Of a stretch of 64,000 nucleotides of DNA, positions 1-9,129 are shown one piece after another. How positions within the stretch are numbered: the stretch's first letter is position 1; the number at the start of each line of letters is the position of its first letter. Origin of the DNA: Chryseobacterium gleum (GTDB lineage: Bacteria; Bacteroidota; Bacteroidia; Flavobacteriales_D; Crocinitomicaceae); the NCBI GenBank assembly GCA_945897805.1, contig CAMDFX010000001.1, positions 582,367-646,366 of the forward strand, written 5' to 3'. The notes beneath the pieces were generated by a model, which made no database searches, had not been told where the DNA came from, and saw only the letters and a list, made by a program, of their open reading frames with translations. The position numbers were made by a program, and so were the translations under genes.

Positions 1-43
1 AATTTTTGGCAAATAATCCAGCAGTCGTTTGGTAAACAAAAAA

Positions 44-67
44 CCCTGAAAGCTTTCACTCTCAGGG
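44..67 (-). terminator. Intrinsic terminator of the MuiA-like gene
   Basis: The arms ccctgaaag (44-52) and ctctcaggg (59-67) pair over 9 bp with one mismatch around a 6-nt loop. On the minus strand the hairpin is followed by a T-rich run (complement of 34-43). It lies 24 nt past the stop of the leftward gene. Bases 1-43 hold nothing I can assign. Confidence 0.75.
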
Positions 68-91
68 CTCCAAACCAAAAACTATATTTAA

Positions 92-1774
92 TTATAGACT
101 TTTATTCTTATCAAATTTGACAGTATAACTGAAATTCAAAGTTTTACTTTCTTTGGTTTTCAGGTTAATTTCCCATTCAAGCATTCCGGTAACCAAATCG
201 TGTTTTGCTTTTCCTGTATTAGTTGGTTCAATAATAATCTCACTGTTTTGAGTAACTGGCATTTGATCTTGCACGACAATTACTGCATTCGTTGATTTCA
301 AATTTTTGATTTCAATCTGGAAATTATTAGTTCTTTCAATTTTGTCTCCAATTACTCTTTCTTTGCTTTCTTTTTTCAAGAGTGTTCTTTTCACAATCAA
401 GTTAGGATCTTTCCCTAAACTCAAGCTCAAAGTATCTTCCATTGAAGTAGGGTCGATGTACGTTTCGCCAATGTAACTTCCGTCGAAGAAAATATTTGCT
501 TTTGCAGGAACAAGTTGCAATTCGTCCAATTTTGAGATTTGCGCAACCAAATAAACCGAAGCATCCATTTTAGGAACCGTGTAATATTTGTAGTTTGCAG
601 CCAAATCTGTATTTGAAATCAAAACCATGTGTTTTTCATTGGTTGAAGGAATGGTGTATGGCAAATCAATTCTAAATTCAGCAGAAATCATTTGACTGAT
701 GATTTGTGTGAATTGCGCAGAAGTTTCAGCATCATCTTCTTGTGATCTGTAAGAATCTTTGGAAGTAGTTTTCTCATAAGCATTTGAATTAAAATTCAAA
801 GTGGCGGGTGCCATATAACCGTTTGAATTCAATGATCCTGGCGCTGGACGCGCTTGATAATAATCAATATACCAAGGGCTTAGTGTTGGTTTAATTTTAT
901 TCTGAAATGGATTGTTCGTTGAAATTGTTAATCTTACATCTTCCCATTTTGAACCTGTATTTTGATAAACTTGCGCTTTGTAATTCAAATTCACTTTTCC
1001 AGCAGCCAATTCACTTCTAATGTCATATAATGGAATCCAACCTGCGCCTGAAACCAAATAAGAAAGTGTAATTTTTCCGTTTGTAATTTCCTTACTTGAT
1101 ACTGTTACAATAATTCTGTGTGTTGGTCCGTGTTGTGTAACTTCTTGGTTCGATGTGCTTTGGTAGTTTTGAAGATTATTTAAGCGATTTTGCATCTCAG
1201 TTTTTCTGACATTTTTCTCAGCTTTGCGACGATTCAGTTTCAACAATTGCTTATTGATTTCATTCATTTTGATGGCGTAATAATCAACTGCTTGTTTTAA
1301 AAGTTGAATAGAATCATTTACTTTTCCTTGTCCGCGAATAGCTCCATTGTTCGATAAAATGCTTTTGGTAGCATTCAAAACATCAATTTCATCTTGAATT
1401 TCTTGAATTTCATATCCTATAACCAACAATGAATCTTCTAAAAGAAAAATGTCTTTTCTAATTTTTAGAGGCAAACCGTCGATGGTTGTGCTTACTTTTG
1501 GTTCAGGATAAAACTTAGAATATTTAGAATCCAAAATCACAATGTTGCCCGTAGCTTTCACTTGTAAACTTTTGGCGTCAATGGTGGGACAAATTCCATC
1601 AATGATAATTTCAGTGATTCCGGGTTTCACATTGTAAGTTGCTTTTCTGAAAATTTGAGCACCTTGCGTGTAAACGGTTACCTCTGTAATGGTTGATTTA
1701 ACATTTTCTTTGTCGCCAGCAAATAGCTGAGAAGTAAAACAAAGAACAAAAAGACTTGCAAATATTTTTTTCAT
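92..1774 (-). CDS. MuiA-like envelope protein (DUF4140/DUF4139)
   Basis: A 560-aa exported protein. Residues 1-19 form a signal peptide ending at LFA-GD. Residues about 27-130 match the DUF4140 N-terminal domain (motif ITEVTVYTQGAQIFRKA). Residues about 135-205 are a charged coiled coil, and the rest is the beta-rich DUF4139 domain (LSYLVSGAGWIPLYDIR). This is the architecture of the 'mucoidy inhibitor MuiA' family. The family name comes from a mucoidy phenotype; its biochemical role is unknown and it probably acts in the periplasm or at the outer membrane. It is a single gene closed by its own terminator, with 86 nt to the HD gene upstream. No odd residues were noticed. Confidence 0.85.
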   Translation of the reverse strand: MKKIFASLFVLCFTSQLFAGDKENVKSTITEVTVYTQGAQIFRKATYNVKPGITEIIIDGICPTIDAKSLQVKATGNIVILDSKYSKFYPEPKVSTTIDGLPLKIRKDIFLLEDSLLVIGYEIQEIQDEIDVLNATKSILSNNGAIRGQGKVNDSIQLLKQAVDYYAIKMNEINKQLLKLNRRKAEKNVRKTEMQNRLNNLQNYQSTSNQEVTQHGPTHRIIVTVSSKEITNGKITLSYLVSGAGWIPLYDIRSELAAGKVNLNYKAQVYQNTGSKWEDVRLTISTNNPFQNKIKPTLSPWYIDYYQARPAPGSLNSNGYMAPATLNFNSNAYEKTTSKDSYRSQEDDAETSAQFTQIISQMISAEFRIDLPYTIPSTNEKHMVLISNTDLAANYKYYTVPKMDASVYLVAQISKLDELQLVPAKANIFFDGSYIGETYIDPTSMEDTLSLSLGKDPNLIVKRTLLKKESKERVIGDKIERTNNFQIEIKNLKSTNAVIVVQDQMPVTQNSEIIIEPTNTGKAKHDLVTGMLEWEINLKTKESKTLNFSYTVKFDKNKSL

Positions 1775-1860
1775 AATTTCTGAATTTGCAGTCTAGTACA
1801 GCCCATGATTTTATCGGTTCAATTGAATTAAATTTTTAGGAGAAAATTAACAAATGAGCT

Positions 1861-2505
1861 TTATTTCAAGTCAATCTCTTTGAAAAATTGATTCAAAAAA
1901 ACTTCCATCACTTGGTGGCGTTCTTTTGCCAATTCTTTGCCTGTTTCAGTATTAAAACGGTCTTTTAAAAGCAATAGTTTCTCGTAAAAATGATTGATTG
2001 TATGGCTTTTAGATACTGCGTAATCTTCAAATGTATCGTGGAGTGTTGGCTCGACCGAAGCTTGATAAATCGGGCGATTTTTATTGCCGCCAAAAGCAAA
2101 TGCACGCGCAATTCCGATGGCACCAATCGCATCTAAACGATCTGCATCTTGCACTATTTGTTGTTCTAAACTGATTTTTTTGTCCTCAACCAATGCGCCT
2201 TTGAAAGAAATATTGTCAACCAAAACGACAACTTTTTCAATTATTTCAGCAGAATAATTTAATTCCAGCAATATTTCTTTTGCTTTTTCTCCGCCGTGAT
2301 TTAAAATGCCGCCATTCATTTTATGGTCAGAAATATCGTGTAATAAAGCCCCTAAAATCACGATTTCCAGATTTCCACCTTCTTTACTTTGAATGTATTT
2401 GGCGTTGTTTAAAACACGAATAATATGGTCCCAATCATGACCAGAAAAATCATTTTCGAAATGTGATTTGATTTTTTCTATAAGTTTGTTGACTTTATCT
2501 TCCAT
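1861..2505 (-). CDS. HD-domain metal-dependent phosphohydrolase
   Basis: A 214-aa cytosolic protein of the HD superfamily, close to the YedJ/YpgQ type that hydrolyses nucleotides or related phosphate esters. The metal ligands are visible: H23 and H27 (GHDWDH), H56-D57 (LLHD), and a later aspartate in the stretch D120-D125 (QDADRLDAIG). Length is normal for the group. The substrate cannot be read from sequence. It is divergent from the outer-membrane barrel gene, with 25 nt between the two ATG codons. A minus-strand -7 box (TACATTTG, complement of 2524-2531) lies just upstream, but I found no matching -33 box. Confidence 0.85.
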   Translation of the reverse strand: MEDKVNKLIEKIKSHFENDFSGHDWDHIIRVLNNAKYIQSKEGGNLEIVILGALLHDISDHKMNGGILNHGGEKAKEILLELNYSAEIIEKVVVLVDNISFKGALVEDKKISLEQQIVQDADRLDAIGAIGIARAFAFGGNKNRPIYQASVEPTLHDTFEDYAVSKSHTINHFYEKLLLLKDRFNTETGKELAKERHQVMEVFLNQFFKEIDLK

Positions 2506-2530
2506 ATTGAGATTTTAATTGAACAAATGT

Positions 2531-3334
2531 ATGTATAAATTTAGCTTTTGTATCGCCCTTTTACTAGGTGCTTTTTCAACCTTTTCGCAAGGAACAACGA
2601 TTTCTGCTTTTGTCGGCTACGGATTTTCTGCGCCTTCTGATGTACTGGGAATTCAGGTTGAACCAGAGAAAACCACCAATATTTACGGGACTTTGGGCGC
2701 TGGAATGAATTATGGATTAAGTTCTTCCTATATGTTGAAACCAAACTTTGGAATGGAACTAGGTTTTACTTATTTTGTTGGCAGTAAAATGTTGACTTCA
2801 AGAGTGCAAAATGATTTTGGAGTTTACGAAGCATTTCAAAATTCCAATCAATTTCGTTTGACACCCAGTTTGATTTTGCAGCATTCAGGCGAAAAATTGG
2901 GTTTTTATTTTAAACCAGGCTTAGTTTTGCCTATATCCAATGTTTCTTTTTCAGATGAAACAGAATCAGGTTCTGGAACAATTGCACCAATCGGGCAAAC
3001 TGTTTCTACTCAAAGCGAAACAAAATATTTCTTCGCCGTTGGATATTCTGCTTCAATCGGTGGTTCTGTGCAGTTGGCGAAAAAACTTTCTCTTTTTGGC
3101 GAAATGAATGGAATTTCCTTGAAAATCATGACCAAATCAAAAACGATGAATTCTTATGTTTACAATGGAATTGAAGGGATAGACAATCTCAAAACTATCG
3201 ATAAATACACAACTTACGACGATCAAATTTACACAGTTGCAGATACAGATCAGAATGTTTCCAAAAAGGCCTTGTCGTTGAAACACAATTTCAGCGCAAT
3301 CTTTTTGAATGTTGGATTGAAGTATCTTTTTTAA
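2531..3334 (+). CDS. Outer-membrane beta-barrel protein, signal peptide
   Basis: A 267-aa protein when started at the ATG at 2531. A TTG at 2519 would add four residues (MNKC), but the ATG gives a clean signal peptide (MYKFSFCIALLLGAFSTFSQ), so I prefer it. The mature part alternates short amphipathic strands with Gly/Ser-rich turns (for example AFVGYGFSAPSDV, NFGMELGFTYFVGSK) and ends in a terminal aromatic, GLKYLF, as expected for a barrel inserted by the BAM complex. No enzymatic motif is visible and the ligand is unknown. The gene stands alone, divergent from the HD hydrolase and 161 nt before the SprB-repeat gene. Confidence 0.75.
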   Translation: MYKFSFCIALLLGAFSTFSQGTTISAFVGYGFSAPSDVLGIQVEPEKTTNIYGTLGAGMNYGLSSSYMLKPNFGMELGFTYFVGSKMLTSRVQNDFGVYEAFQNSNQFRLTPSLILQHSGEKLGFYFKPGLVLPISNVSFSDETESGSGTIAPIGQTVSTQSETKYFFAVGYSASIGGSVQLAKKLSLFGEMNGISLKIMTKSKTMNSYVYNGIEGIDNLKTIDKYTTYDDQIYTVADTDQNVSKKALSLKHNFSAIFLNVGLKYLF

Positions 3335-3495
3335 GTTTTTTAGAGCATTATTAAGGCTAAAAATGCTAATTTTCAAAGATCTTAATACTGTTCCTATTTG
3401 TTAAAAACTAAAATGACAGCTTTTTATTTTAACTTTTAAAAGCAACTGATAGAATAAAGATTCGTTTAACTATTTACATTACAAAAACAATTACT

Positions 3496-6400
3496 ATGAA
3501 AACTTTTTTTACCATTCTAACAGCAATTCTATTTACTGTTTCAACATGGGCACAGTGCAATGTTGTTGGCACTGCTACTGGCAGTTCTGTTCTTTGCACA
3601 GGTGATTGCAATGGCACTATTACATATTTATATCAAAACACAAACATGCAATCACCTGGTGCGCCGTACGTTGTAACATTATCAAACCAAACAACGGGTC
3701 AGGTTATTTCATTAACGACATACATGCAAGAATTTCAGACAATTCCTTTCACAGGCTTATGTGCTGGAAATTATCAAATTGCAATACAAGGACAAGGATG
3801 TTCATTTACAACTTTTGCAACAATAACTCAACCTTCACCCATAACAGCTTATGTAAATACTGTTGATCCTTCCCCAGGATTTAGTAATGGCAGTGCAACA
3901 ATTATTGCAACAGGCGGAACAGGTGTTTTGACTTATAGTTTAACCGGCGTAACTTTTCAAAGTTCTAACGTCTTTTCAGGTTTAGCAGCAGGAACCTATA
4001 CAGCTTATGTAAATGATGCAAATAACTGTATCGAACAAGTTTCATTTACCGTAATTAATCCTGCAGCGTGTAATCTGGTTGTTACTGCAAATGGAGGAAG
4101 CACGCTTTGCAATGGGTCTTGCAATGCCGTTATTCAATATGCATATTCAGATGAAAATAATAATGGGCCTTTTGTAATTGAATTACAAAATATGAATGGT
4201 CAAATTTATCAAACCAATACAAATGCTTCTTCAGCAGCAAGTGGCTCATTTTTGAATGTTTGCGCTGGGGTTTATTCAATTGAAGTAACAAATGCTCAAG
4301 GCTGTTCAGGAAGTTATATTTGTACAGTAGCCCAACCAACTCAATTATTGGTGTCAAATGTTGTCACTACCAACGCTACAACATCAAGTGCTAACGGGAG
4401 TGCAACAATTACAGCAACTGGCGGAACAGCTCCCTATACCTATAGTCTAAATGGAATAACATACCAAAGCGGTAATACGTTTACAGGATTAGCAGGAGGC
4501 GTGCATATTGGTTATGTAATGGATCAAAATGGTTGTGTTTCAATTTATACTTTCATCGTTCAAGTTACAAATGCATGTGCGGTTGTCATGACTAGTCAAA
4601 GTTCAAATGTTTCTTGCGCTGGTTCATGCTCTGGAAGTATTCTTTATACTTATACAATGGCTATTGCACCGGTAACAATTGTTGTGGAAAGTAATGGAAA
4701 TACAATTCAGAGTACAACTAGCCAATTTCCGCAAAATAATGGAACATTTACCAATCTTTGTGCAGGAAGTTATACCGTAACTATAACAGATGCGGCAGGA
4801 TGTACCTATGTAAATAATGTTCAAATTGGTCAAACAACTCAATTATTAGTTACTGCAACTGGAACTTCTCCTACTTTTGGGAACAACAATGGTTCAATCA
4901 ACATTATTGCTAATGGCGGAACAGCTCCTTATCAATACGCATTAAACGCTCCAACCGGATGGCAATCTTCCAATGTTTTCACTGGATTAGCCCCAGGCGT
5001 TTACATTGCCTATGTGCAAGATGCAAATGGATGTATCAATATATATACCATTCCATTAACACAAGTTTCGGGTTGTAGCTTAGCGATAACTGGAAATGGA
5101 AATTCGAATTCTTGCACATACAGCTATGATGGAAGTGTAAATTACTTTTTTACAAGTTCAAGTATTGGCTTACCTTTTACTATCAATCTTTTAGCAAATG
5201 GAATAGTAGTAAATTCTGCAACATCTGCAGTAGGTGCTGGAAGTGGAATTTTTTCCAATCTTGCTGAAGGTATTTATACACTTCAAATCACAGCATCAAA
5301 TGGATGTGTTTCAACACAACAAGTTTATGTTGATGCTCCAAACCCAATTTATGTCTCAAATGCCATTGTATCAAATGCTACAGCGGGAAATTCAGATGGT
5401 TTGGCTGAAATTATTTTGACTGGCGGAACGGCTCCTTACCAATTCAGTATTGATAATGGAGCAACATGGGGGACTAGCAATATATTAACAGGATTGCCAG
5501 CGGGAGTGTATATTACACTTATCCAAGATGCGAATGGTTGCTCAACAGTTTTTTGCTTCGTTGTTAATGAAAATCCAGGATGCACGATTGTAACGACAAT
5601 GTCTTCAAATCAAGCCATAAGCTGCTATGGAAACTGCACTGGGGTTTTAAATTATGCATATACAGCTAGTGGAAATAACGGCACTTATCTCATCACATTA
5701 ACCAGTAACGGAACGGTTGTCAATACAAGTACTTCTAATTTATCTTCATTTACAGGTTCGTTTACAGGTTTATGTGCGGGGATTTATAATCTTACTGTAA
5801 CGAATGCAAATGGTTGTTCTTCAAATGTATCAACAGTAACAATTACCCAACCTTCACAAATTAACATTTCAGTTGGTGTTACTGGTGCAACTATTGGAAA
5901 TAACAATGGCGTTGTAGTAATAAACGCAACAGGTGGAACGGGTCAATATACCTATGGATTGAATCCATCAGCTATGCAAAATTCTAATATTTTCACTGGA
6001 ATTGCAGCAGGAACTTACATTGCTTATGTGCAAGATGCAAATGGTTGTCAATCCATCTTTACTTTCATTGTTAATACCCAAACAAGTTGTAATCTAGTTC
6101 TCACAGCTGTCCAAACAAATTCTAATATGTGCAGTGGATCTTGCAATGCTTCAATGGCTTATACTTATTCAGATCAAACTATGAATGCGCCTTATATAAT
6201 CACTTTAGCTAATACAAATGGCGTAGTACAAACACAACAATTAACTTCGGCATCGGGTTCTGGCAGTTTTACAAATGTTTGTGCAGGTACTTATACTGTA
6301 ACTGTTCAAAATGCGAATGGTTGTTCCTCTATTTATACCTTGATAATAAATACCCCAACATACATGAGTATAAATGCAACACAAGTGAATCCAACTTTGG

Positions 6401-6843
6401 GTAATTCGGATGGTTCTATCACCATGATTGTTAACGGCGGAACTCCAGCGTACGAATTCAGTATTGAAAACCAAGCAACTTGGCAAACAGGGAGTACTTT
6501 CAACAACTTAGCAAATGGTGTTCACATTATTTATGTTAGAGATCAAAATGGTTGTATGCAAATCTTTTGTGTTCTCTTGGGTAGTCCAACAGCTTCAGTT
6601 CTTGAATTAGAAGAAAACATAACTTTATATCCAAATCCAACGAATGGATTGATTTTCGTAGACTCTGAAATTATTGAATCTGCACAAATTTATAATTCGA
6701 ATGGACAAGCTATTCAAAGTGAAACGATCATTGCCGTAAATGGCATTGCAATCGATTTAGGCAAGGTTTCAACTGGGATATATTTACTTGAAATGCGTTT
6801 AGCGAATGGAAAAATTATTCGAACACAAGTGGTGAAAGAATAA
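3496..6843 (+). CDS. SprB-repeat surface protein with T9SS sorting domain
   Basis: A 1115-aa secreted protein. Residues 1-19 are a signal peptide (ending TWA-Q). The body is six tandem double units of about 168 aa. Each unit has a half with a C-x-G-x-C motif (CTGDC, CNGSC, CAGSC, CYGNC, CSGSC; the fourth unit has CTYSY) and a half with the GGT(A/G)-PYxYSL pattern of SprB repeats. The last about 80 residues (YPNPTNG ... GIYLLEMRLANGKIIRTQVVKE) are a type A T9SS C-terminal sorting domain. It is therefore expected to cross the outer membrane through the T9SS and stay on the surface or be released. SprB itself is the gliding adhesin of Flavobacterium; a role in adhesion is an inference. Its stop overlaps the ATG of the following small ORF. 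Confidence 0.9.
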   Translation: MKTFFTILTAILFTVSTWAQCNVVGTATGSSVLCTGDCNGTITYLYQNTNMQSPGAPYVVTLSNQTTGQVISLTTYMQEFQTIPFTGLCAGNYQIAIQGQGCSFTTFATITQPSPITAYVNTVDPSPGFSNGSATIIATGGTGVLTYSLTGVTFQSSNVFSGLAAGTYTAYVNDANNCIEQVSFTVINPAACNLVVTANGGSTLCNGSCNAVIQYAYSDENNNGPFVIELQNMNGQIYQTNTNASSAASGSFLNVCAGVYSIEVTNAQGCSGSYICTVAQPTQLLVSNVVTTNATTSSANGSATITATGGTAPYTYSLNGITYQSGNTFTGLAGGVHIGYVMDQNGCVSIYTFIVQVTNACAVVMTSQSSNVSCAGSCSGSILYTYTMAIAPVTIVVESNGNTIQSTTSQFPQNNGTFTNLCAGSYTVTITDAAGCTYVNNVQIGQTTQLLVTATGTSPTFGNNNGSINIIANGGTAPYQYALNAPTGWQSSNVFTGLAPGVYIAYVQDANGCINIYTIPLTQVSGCSLAITGNGNSNSCTYSYDGSVNYFFTSSSIGLPFTINLLANGIVVNSATSAVGAGSGIFSNLAEGIYTLQITASNGCVSTQQVYVDAPNPIYVSNAIVSNATAGNSDGLAEIILTGGTAPYQFSIDNGATWGTSNILTGLPAGVYITLIQDANGCSTVFCFVVNENPGCTIVTTMSSNQAISCYGNCTGVLNYAYTASGNNGTYLITLTSNGTVVNTSTSNLSSFTGSFTGLCAGIYNLTVTNANGCSSNVSTVTITQPSQINISVGVTGATIGNNNGVVVINATGGTGQYTYGLNPSAMQNSNIFTGIAAGTYIAYVQDANGCQSIFTFIVNTQTSCNLVLTAVQTNSNMCSGSCNASMAYTYSDQTMNAPYIITLANTNGVVQTQQLTSASGSGSFTNVCAGTYTVTVQNANGCSSIYTLIINTPTYMSINATQVNPTLGNSDGSITMIVNGGTPAYEFSIENQATWQTGSTFNNLANGVHIIYVRDQNGCMQIFCVLLGSPTASVLELEENITLYPNPTNGLIFVDSEIIESAQIYNSNGQAIQSETIIAVNGIAIDLGKVSTGIYLLEMRLANGKIIRTQVVKE
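3556..6590 (+). repeat. Six in-frame repeats of about 505 bp (SprB type)
   Basis: Units begin near 3556, 4068, 4572, 5073, 5578 and 6085, each at a conserved Cys codon. Spacing is 501-512 bp, so all are in frame. Sequence identity is at the protein-motif level, not exact at DNA level, which points to an old expansion. Confidence 0.8.
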
Positions 6844-7007
6844 TGGCTGTAAACACATTTGCAACTAGAATTAAAGCAAATACGCTGTATGAAACGATAG
6901 ATAAACTTGATTTTCCTGGTGATATTGACCAAGAGATAATCAAAGATGAAATCATCAAATTGACAAGGTATCAAGCTGAAAATTTTCGGATTGCTTTGAA
7001 ATCTTAA
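6843..7007 (+). CDS. Small ORF, 54 aa, coupled to the SprB-repeat gene
   Basis: An ATG at 6843 overlaps the TAA of the upstream gene (TAATG), the arrangement seen in translational coupling. The product is 54 aa, begins MAVNTFATRIKANTLYETID and ends ENFRIALKS. It is charged, probably helical, and has no signal peptide or membrane segment. I do not recognise a family. The coding reading is supported only by the overlap and by an open frame that ends before the rpsP promoter. It could be chance; a cytosolic partner of a secreted cargo would be unusual. Confidence 0.45.
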   Translation: MAVNTFATRIKANTLYETIDKLDFPGDIDQEIIKDEIIKLTRYQAENFRIALKS

Positions 7008-7025
7008 TATCTAATTTATCAAAAC

Positions 7026-7056
7026 TTGCATTATAACTAAAATAAACTTATTTTTG
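7026..7056 (+). promoter_or_regulatory. Bacteroidetes-type promoter of rpsP operon
   Basis: TTG at 7026-7028, a 20-nt spacer, and TATTTTTG at 7049-7056 match the -33/-7 consensus of Bacteroidetes. Transcription should start near 7062, giving a leader of about 48 nt before rpsP. Confidence 0.75.
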
Positions 7057-7109
7057 CACCCTTAATTAATTATTAACTGGAGTTTCGTACTCCAACTTAT
7101 AAACAAAAA

Positions 7110-7847
7110 ATGGCAACACGTATTAGATTGCAAAGACATGGGAAAAAATCAAAAGCATTTTTTCACCTTGTAGTCGCTGATTCAAGAGCGAAAAGAGATG
7201 GTAAATTCATCGAAAAATTGGGTACTTACAATCCAAACACAAATCCAGCAACAATCGATATCAATTTCGAATCTGCGTTGAATTGGGTGCGCACTGGTGC
7301 TGAAATGTCTGACACTGCGAGAGCTTTGTTGTCTTACAGAGGTGTATTGTACAAAAACCACTTAATCAATGGTATCAAAAAAGGTGCTTTGACTGAGGCT
7401 GATGTTGAAACTAAATTTGCTGCTTGGGAAGCTGAGAAAGCAAACAAAATCGACAACAAAAAAGATGGTTTGGCAAACAGTGCTGTAGCTGCTAAGGCTG
7501 CTGCTTTCAAAGCTGAATCTGAATCAAATGCTGCAAAAGCGAAAGCAATTGAAGCGAAAAATGCTCCTGTAGTGGAAGAAGTTGCTGAAGAAGTTGTTGA
7601 AGAGACAACGGAAGAAGTTACTGCTGAAGAAACTGTAGCTGAAGAAGTTGTAGTTGAAGAAACTGTAGCAGTAGAAGTTGTAGCAGAAGAAACTGTGGTT
7701 GAAGAAGTTGTAGTTGAAGAATCTGTAGCTGAAACTGTAGCAGTGGAAGTTGTAGCTGAAGAAGTTGTAGCAGAAGAAACTGTAGCTGAGGAAACTCCTG
7801 CAGCGGAAGCATCTACAGAAGAAAGTACAGAGGAAACTCAAGCATAA
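7110..7847 (+). CDS. rpsP: 30S ribosomal protein S16 with long acidic tail
   Basis: A 245-aa protein. Residues 1 to about 85 are the S16 core ([20 protein letters not shown], then [20 protein letters not shown]), which binds 16S rRNA during 30S assembly. Residues 86-150 are a helical Ala/Lys/Glu-rich segment like the extensions of other Bacteroidetes S16 proteins. From about residue 152 the chain is a low-complexity tail built from E, V, A and T (units such as [11 protein letters not shown]). Typical S16 is about 80-90 aa and Bacteroidetes forms are about 150-190, so this one is long. It is the first gene of the rpsP-rimM-methyltransferase operon; rimM follows after 15 nt. Confidence 0.95.
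   Translation: MATRIRLQRHGKKSKAFFHLVVADSRAKRDGKFIEKLGTYNPNTNPATIDINFESALNWVRTGAEMSDTARALLSYRGVLYKNHLINGIKKGALTEADVETKFAAWEAEKANKIDNKKDGLANSAVAAKAAAFKAESESNAAKAKAIEAKNAPVVEEVAEEVVEETTEEVTAEETVAEEVVVEETVAVEVVAEETVVEEVVVEESVAETVAVEVVAEEVVAEETVAEETPAAEASTEESTEETQA
7564..7844 (+). repeat. Degenerate GAAGTTGTAGCTGAAGAAACTGTA-like repeats in rpsP
   Basis: This part of rpsP consists of imperfect short tandem units made of GAAGTTGTA, GCTGAAGAA and ACTGTAGC blocks, coding for the E/V/A/T tail. Such tracts often change length in frame. The long open frames on the opposite strand here are mirror images of the repeat and are not genes. Confidence 0.8.
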
Positions 7848-7862
7848 GAACAAAATATTTAA

Positions 7863-8393
7863 ATGAAAAAAGCAGATTGCTATCATTTAGGATATGTAGC
7901 GAAACTTCACGGATTCAAAGGTGAAGTTTCGTTTTTTTTAGACGTTACTGATCCAAATGAATATACTAAATTAGATTCAGTTTTCATTGACATTAACGAA
8001 CAACTAACCCCTTTCTTCGTTCAATCTTTTCAACTCAAACCACGTGGTTTTGCTGCTGTAAAACTAGAAGGTGTAGATTCTGAAAACGACGCAAAAGTGT
8101 TGATGAGAAAGAATTTATACTTGCCTTTAACAGAATTACCAGAATTGACAGGAATTCAATTTTATGACCACGAAGTTGTCGGTTTTGAAGTTGTTGATGA
8201 TAATTTTGGACCAGTTGGAATTTTAGAAACAATTGTAGATTTGCCAGTAAATCCTTTGATTCAAATCAAAAATCCAAACGGGAAAGAAGTTTTGATTCCT
8301 TTCGTGAAAAATTTAGTGCAAGAAGTCGATCGAAAAAATCGAATTTTGAGGGTACATGCTCCTGATGGATTAATCGCTATTTATTTGGGCTAA
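7863..8393 (+). CDS. rimM: Ribosome maturation factor RimM
   Basis: A 176-aa cytosolic protein. The N-terminal RimM beta-barrel is marked by YHLGYVAKLHGFKGEVSFF (residues about 6-24) and the C-terminal PRC-barrel by LPVNPLIQIKNPNGKEVLIP (near residue 128-148). RimM binds S19 and helps mature the 3' domain of 16S rRNA. Size is normal. It is the second gene of the rpsP operon; its TAA overlaps the ATG of the next gene by one base (TAATG). The usual trmD and rplS of the gammaproteobacterial operon do not follow here. Confidence 0.95.
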   Translation: MKKADCYHLGYVAKLHGFKGEVSFFLDVTDPNEYTKLDSVFIDINEQLTPFFVQSFQLKPRGFAAVKLEGVDSENDAKVLMRKNLYLPLTELPELTGIQFYDHEVVGFEVVDDNFGPVGILETIVDLPVNPLIQIKNPNGKEVLIPFVKNLVQEVDRKNRILRVHAPDGLIAIYLG

Positions 8394-9097
8394 TGTCCAT
8401 TTTCAAATTCAAACATTTCGAAGTCAATCAAACCATTTCAGCCATGAAAATTGGAACTGATTCTATGGTTTTTGGTTCTTTGATTGATGTTGAAGGAAAA
8501 TCAAATGCTTTAGATATTGGAACTGGCACCGGTGTTTTGAGTTTGATGACAGCACAAAGAAATCATCAACTAAAAATTACTGCCATTGAGATTGAAGCAA
8601 ATGCTTTTCAAGAAGCCAGATTAAACTTCAAAAATTCAAAATTTGACAGTCAATTAGCGGCATTGCATGTTGACTTTTTAGACTACCATCTAGAAACAAA
8701 GTTTGACCTTATTTTTTCAAATCCGCCTTATTTTGAAAATGCGTCTAAATCTTTAAATCAAGAAAAGAATTTAGCAAGGCATGATGACAGTTTGCCATTA
8801 GATAAACTCTTTGAAAAAGCAAGAGATTTATTAACTCAAGAAGGTCATTTTTGGGTAATTCTTCCCAATTTGACATTTGATACTTATTTGGAATTTGCAA
8901 AAGAAATAGGACTTCAATTAGTGAAACAAATTGAAATCTTCGGCAAAGAAAATCAATTGGTTAGAAAAATTGGTGCGTTTTCCAAGATTAATATTGCACT
9001 CGAACATTCCAATTTGATTATTCGAAATAGTGAAGGGAATTACACCGATGAATATAAAAAACTAACAGTTGAATATCATTTTAACGACTTGAAATGA
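8393..9097 (+). CDS. tRNA1(Val) A37 N6-methyltransferase (TrmN6/YfiC-like)
   Basis: A 234-aa class I SAM methyltransferase. The SAM-binding loop is LDIGTGTGVLSLM (about residues 40-52) and the catalytic NPPYF motif lies near residue 110. The N-terminal FKHFEVNQ and the segment ARHDDSLPLDKL are typical of the YfiC/TrmN6 group that methylates A37 of tRNA1(Val). The target is by family inference, since NPPY is also found in other amino-methyltransferases. It is coupled to rimM through a TAATG overlap and is the last gene of the operon. Confidence 0.85.
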   Translation: MSIFKFKHFEVNQTISAMKIGTDSMVFGSLIDVEGKSNALDIGTGTGVLSLMTAQRNHQLKITAIEIEANAFQEARLNFKNSKFDSQLAALHVDFLDYHLETKFDLIFSNPPYFENASKSLNQEKNLARHDDSLPLDKLFEKARDLLTQEGHFWVILPNLTFDTYLEFAKEIGLQLVKQIEIFGKENQLVRKIGAFSKINIALEHSNLIIRNSEGNYTDEYKKLTVEYHFNDLK

Positions 9098-9098
9098 A

Positions 9099-9123
9099 AA
9101 AAGCGATGAATTTCACCGCTTTT
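9099..9123. terminator. Bidirectional hairpin between convergent genes
   Basis: The arms aaaagcg (9099-9105) and cgctttt (9117-9123) pair, with two more pairs inside after one mismatch. A-runs on the left and T-runs on the right make it usable for both the methyltransferase gene and the leftward thioredoxin-like gene. Confidence 0.65.
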
Positions 9124-9129
9124 AATCTG

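Noticed and set aside
7524..7886. Long minus-strand frames rich in Phe, Cys and Ser over the S16 tail
   Set aside because: They are the reverse complement of the GAAGTTGTA-type coding repeat; no independent start, motif or conserved pattern.
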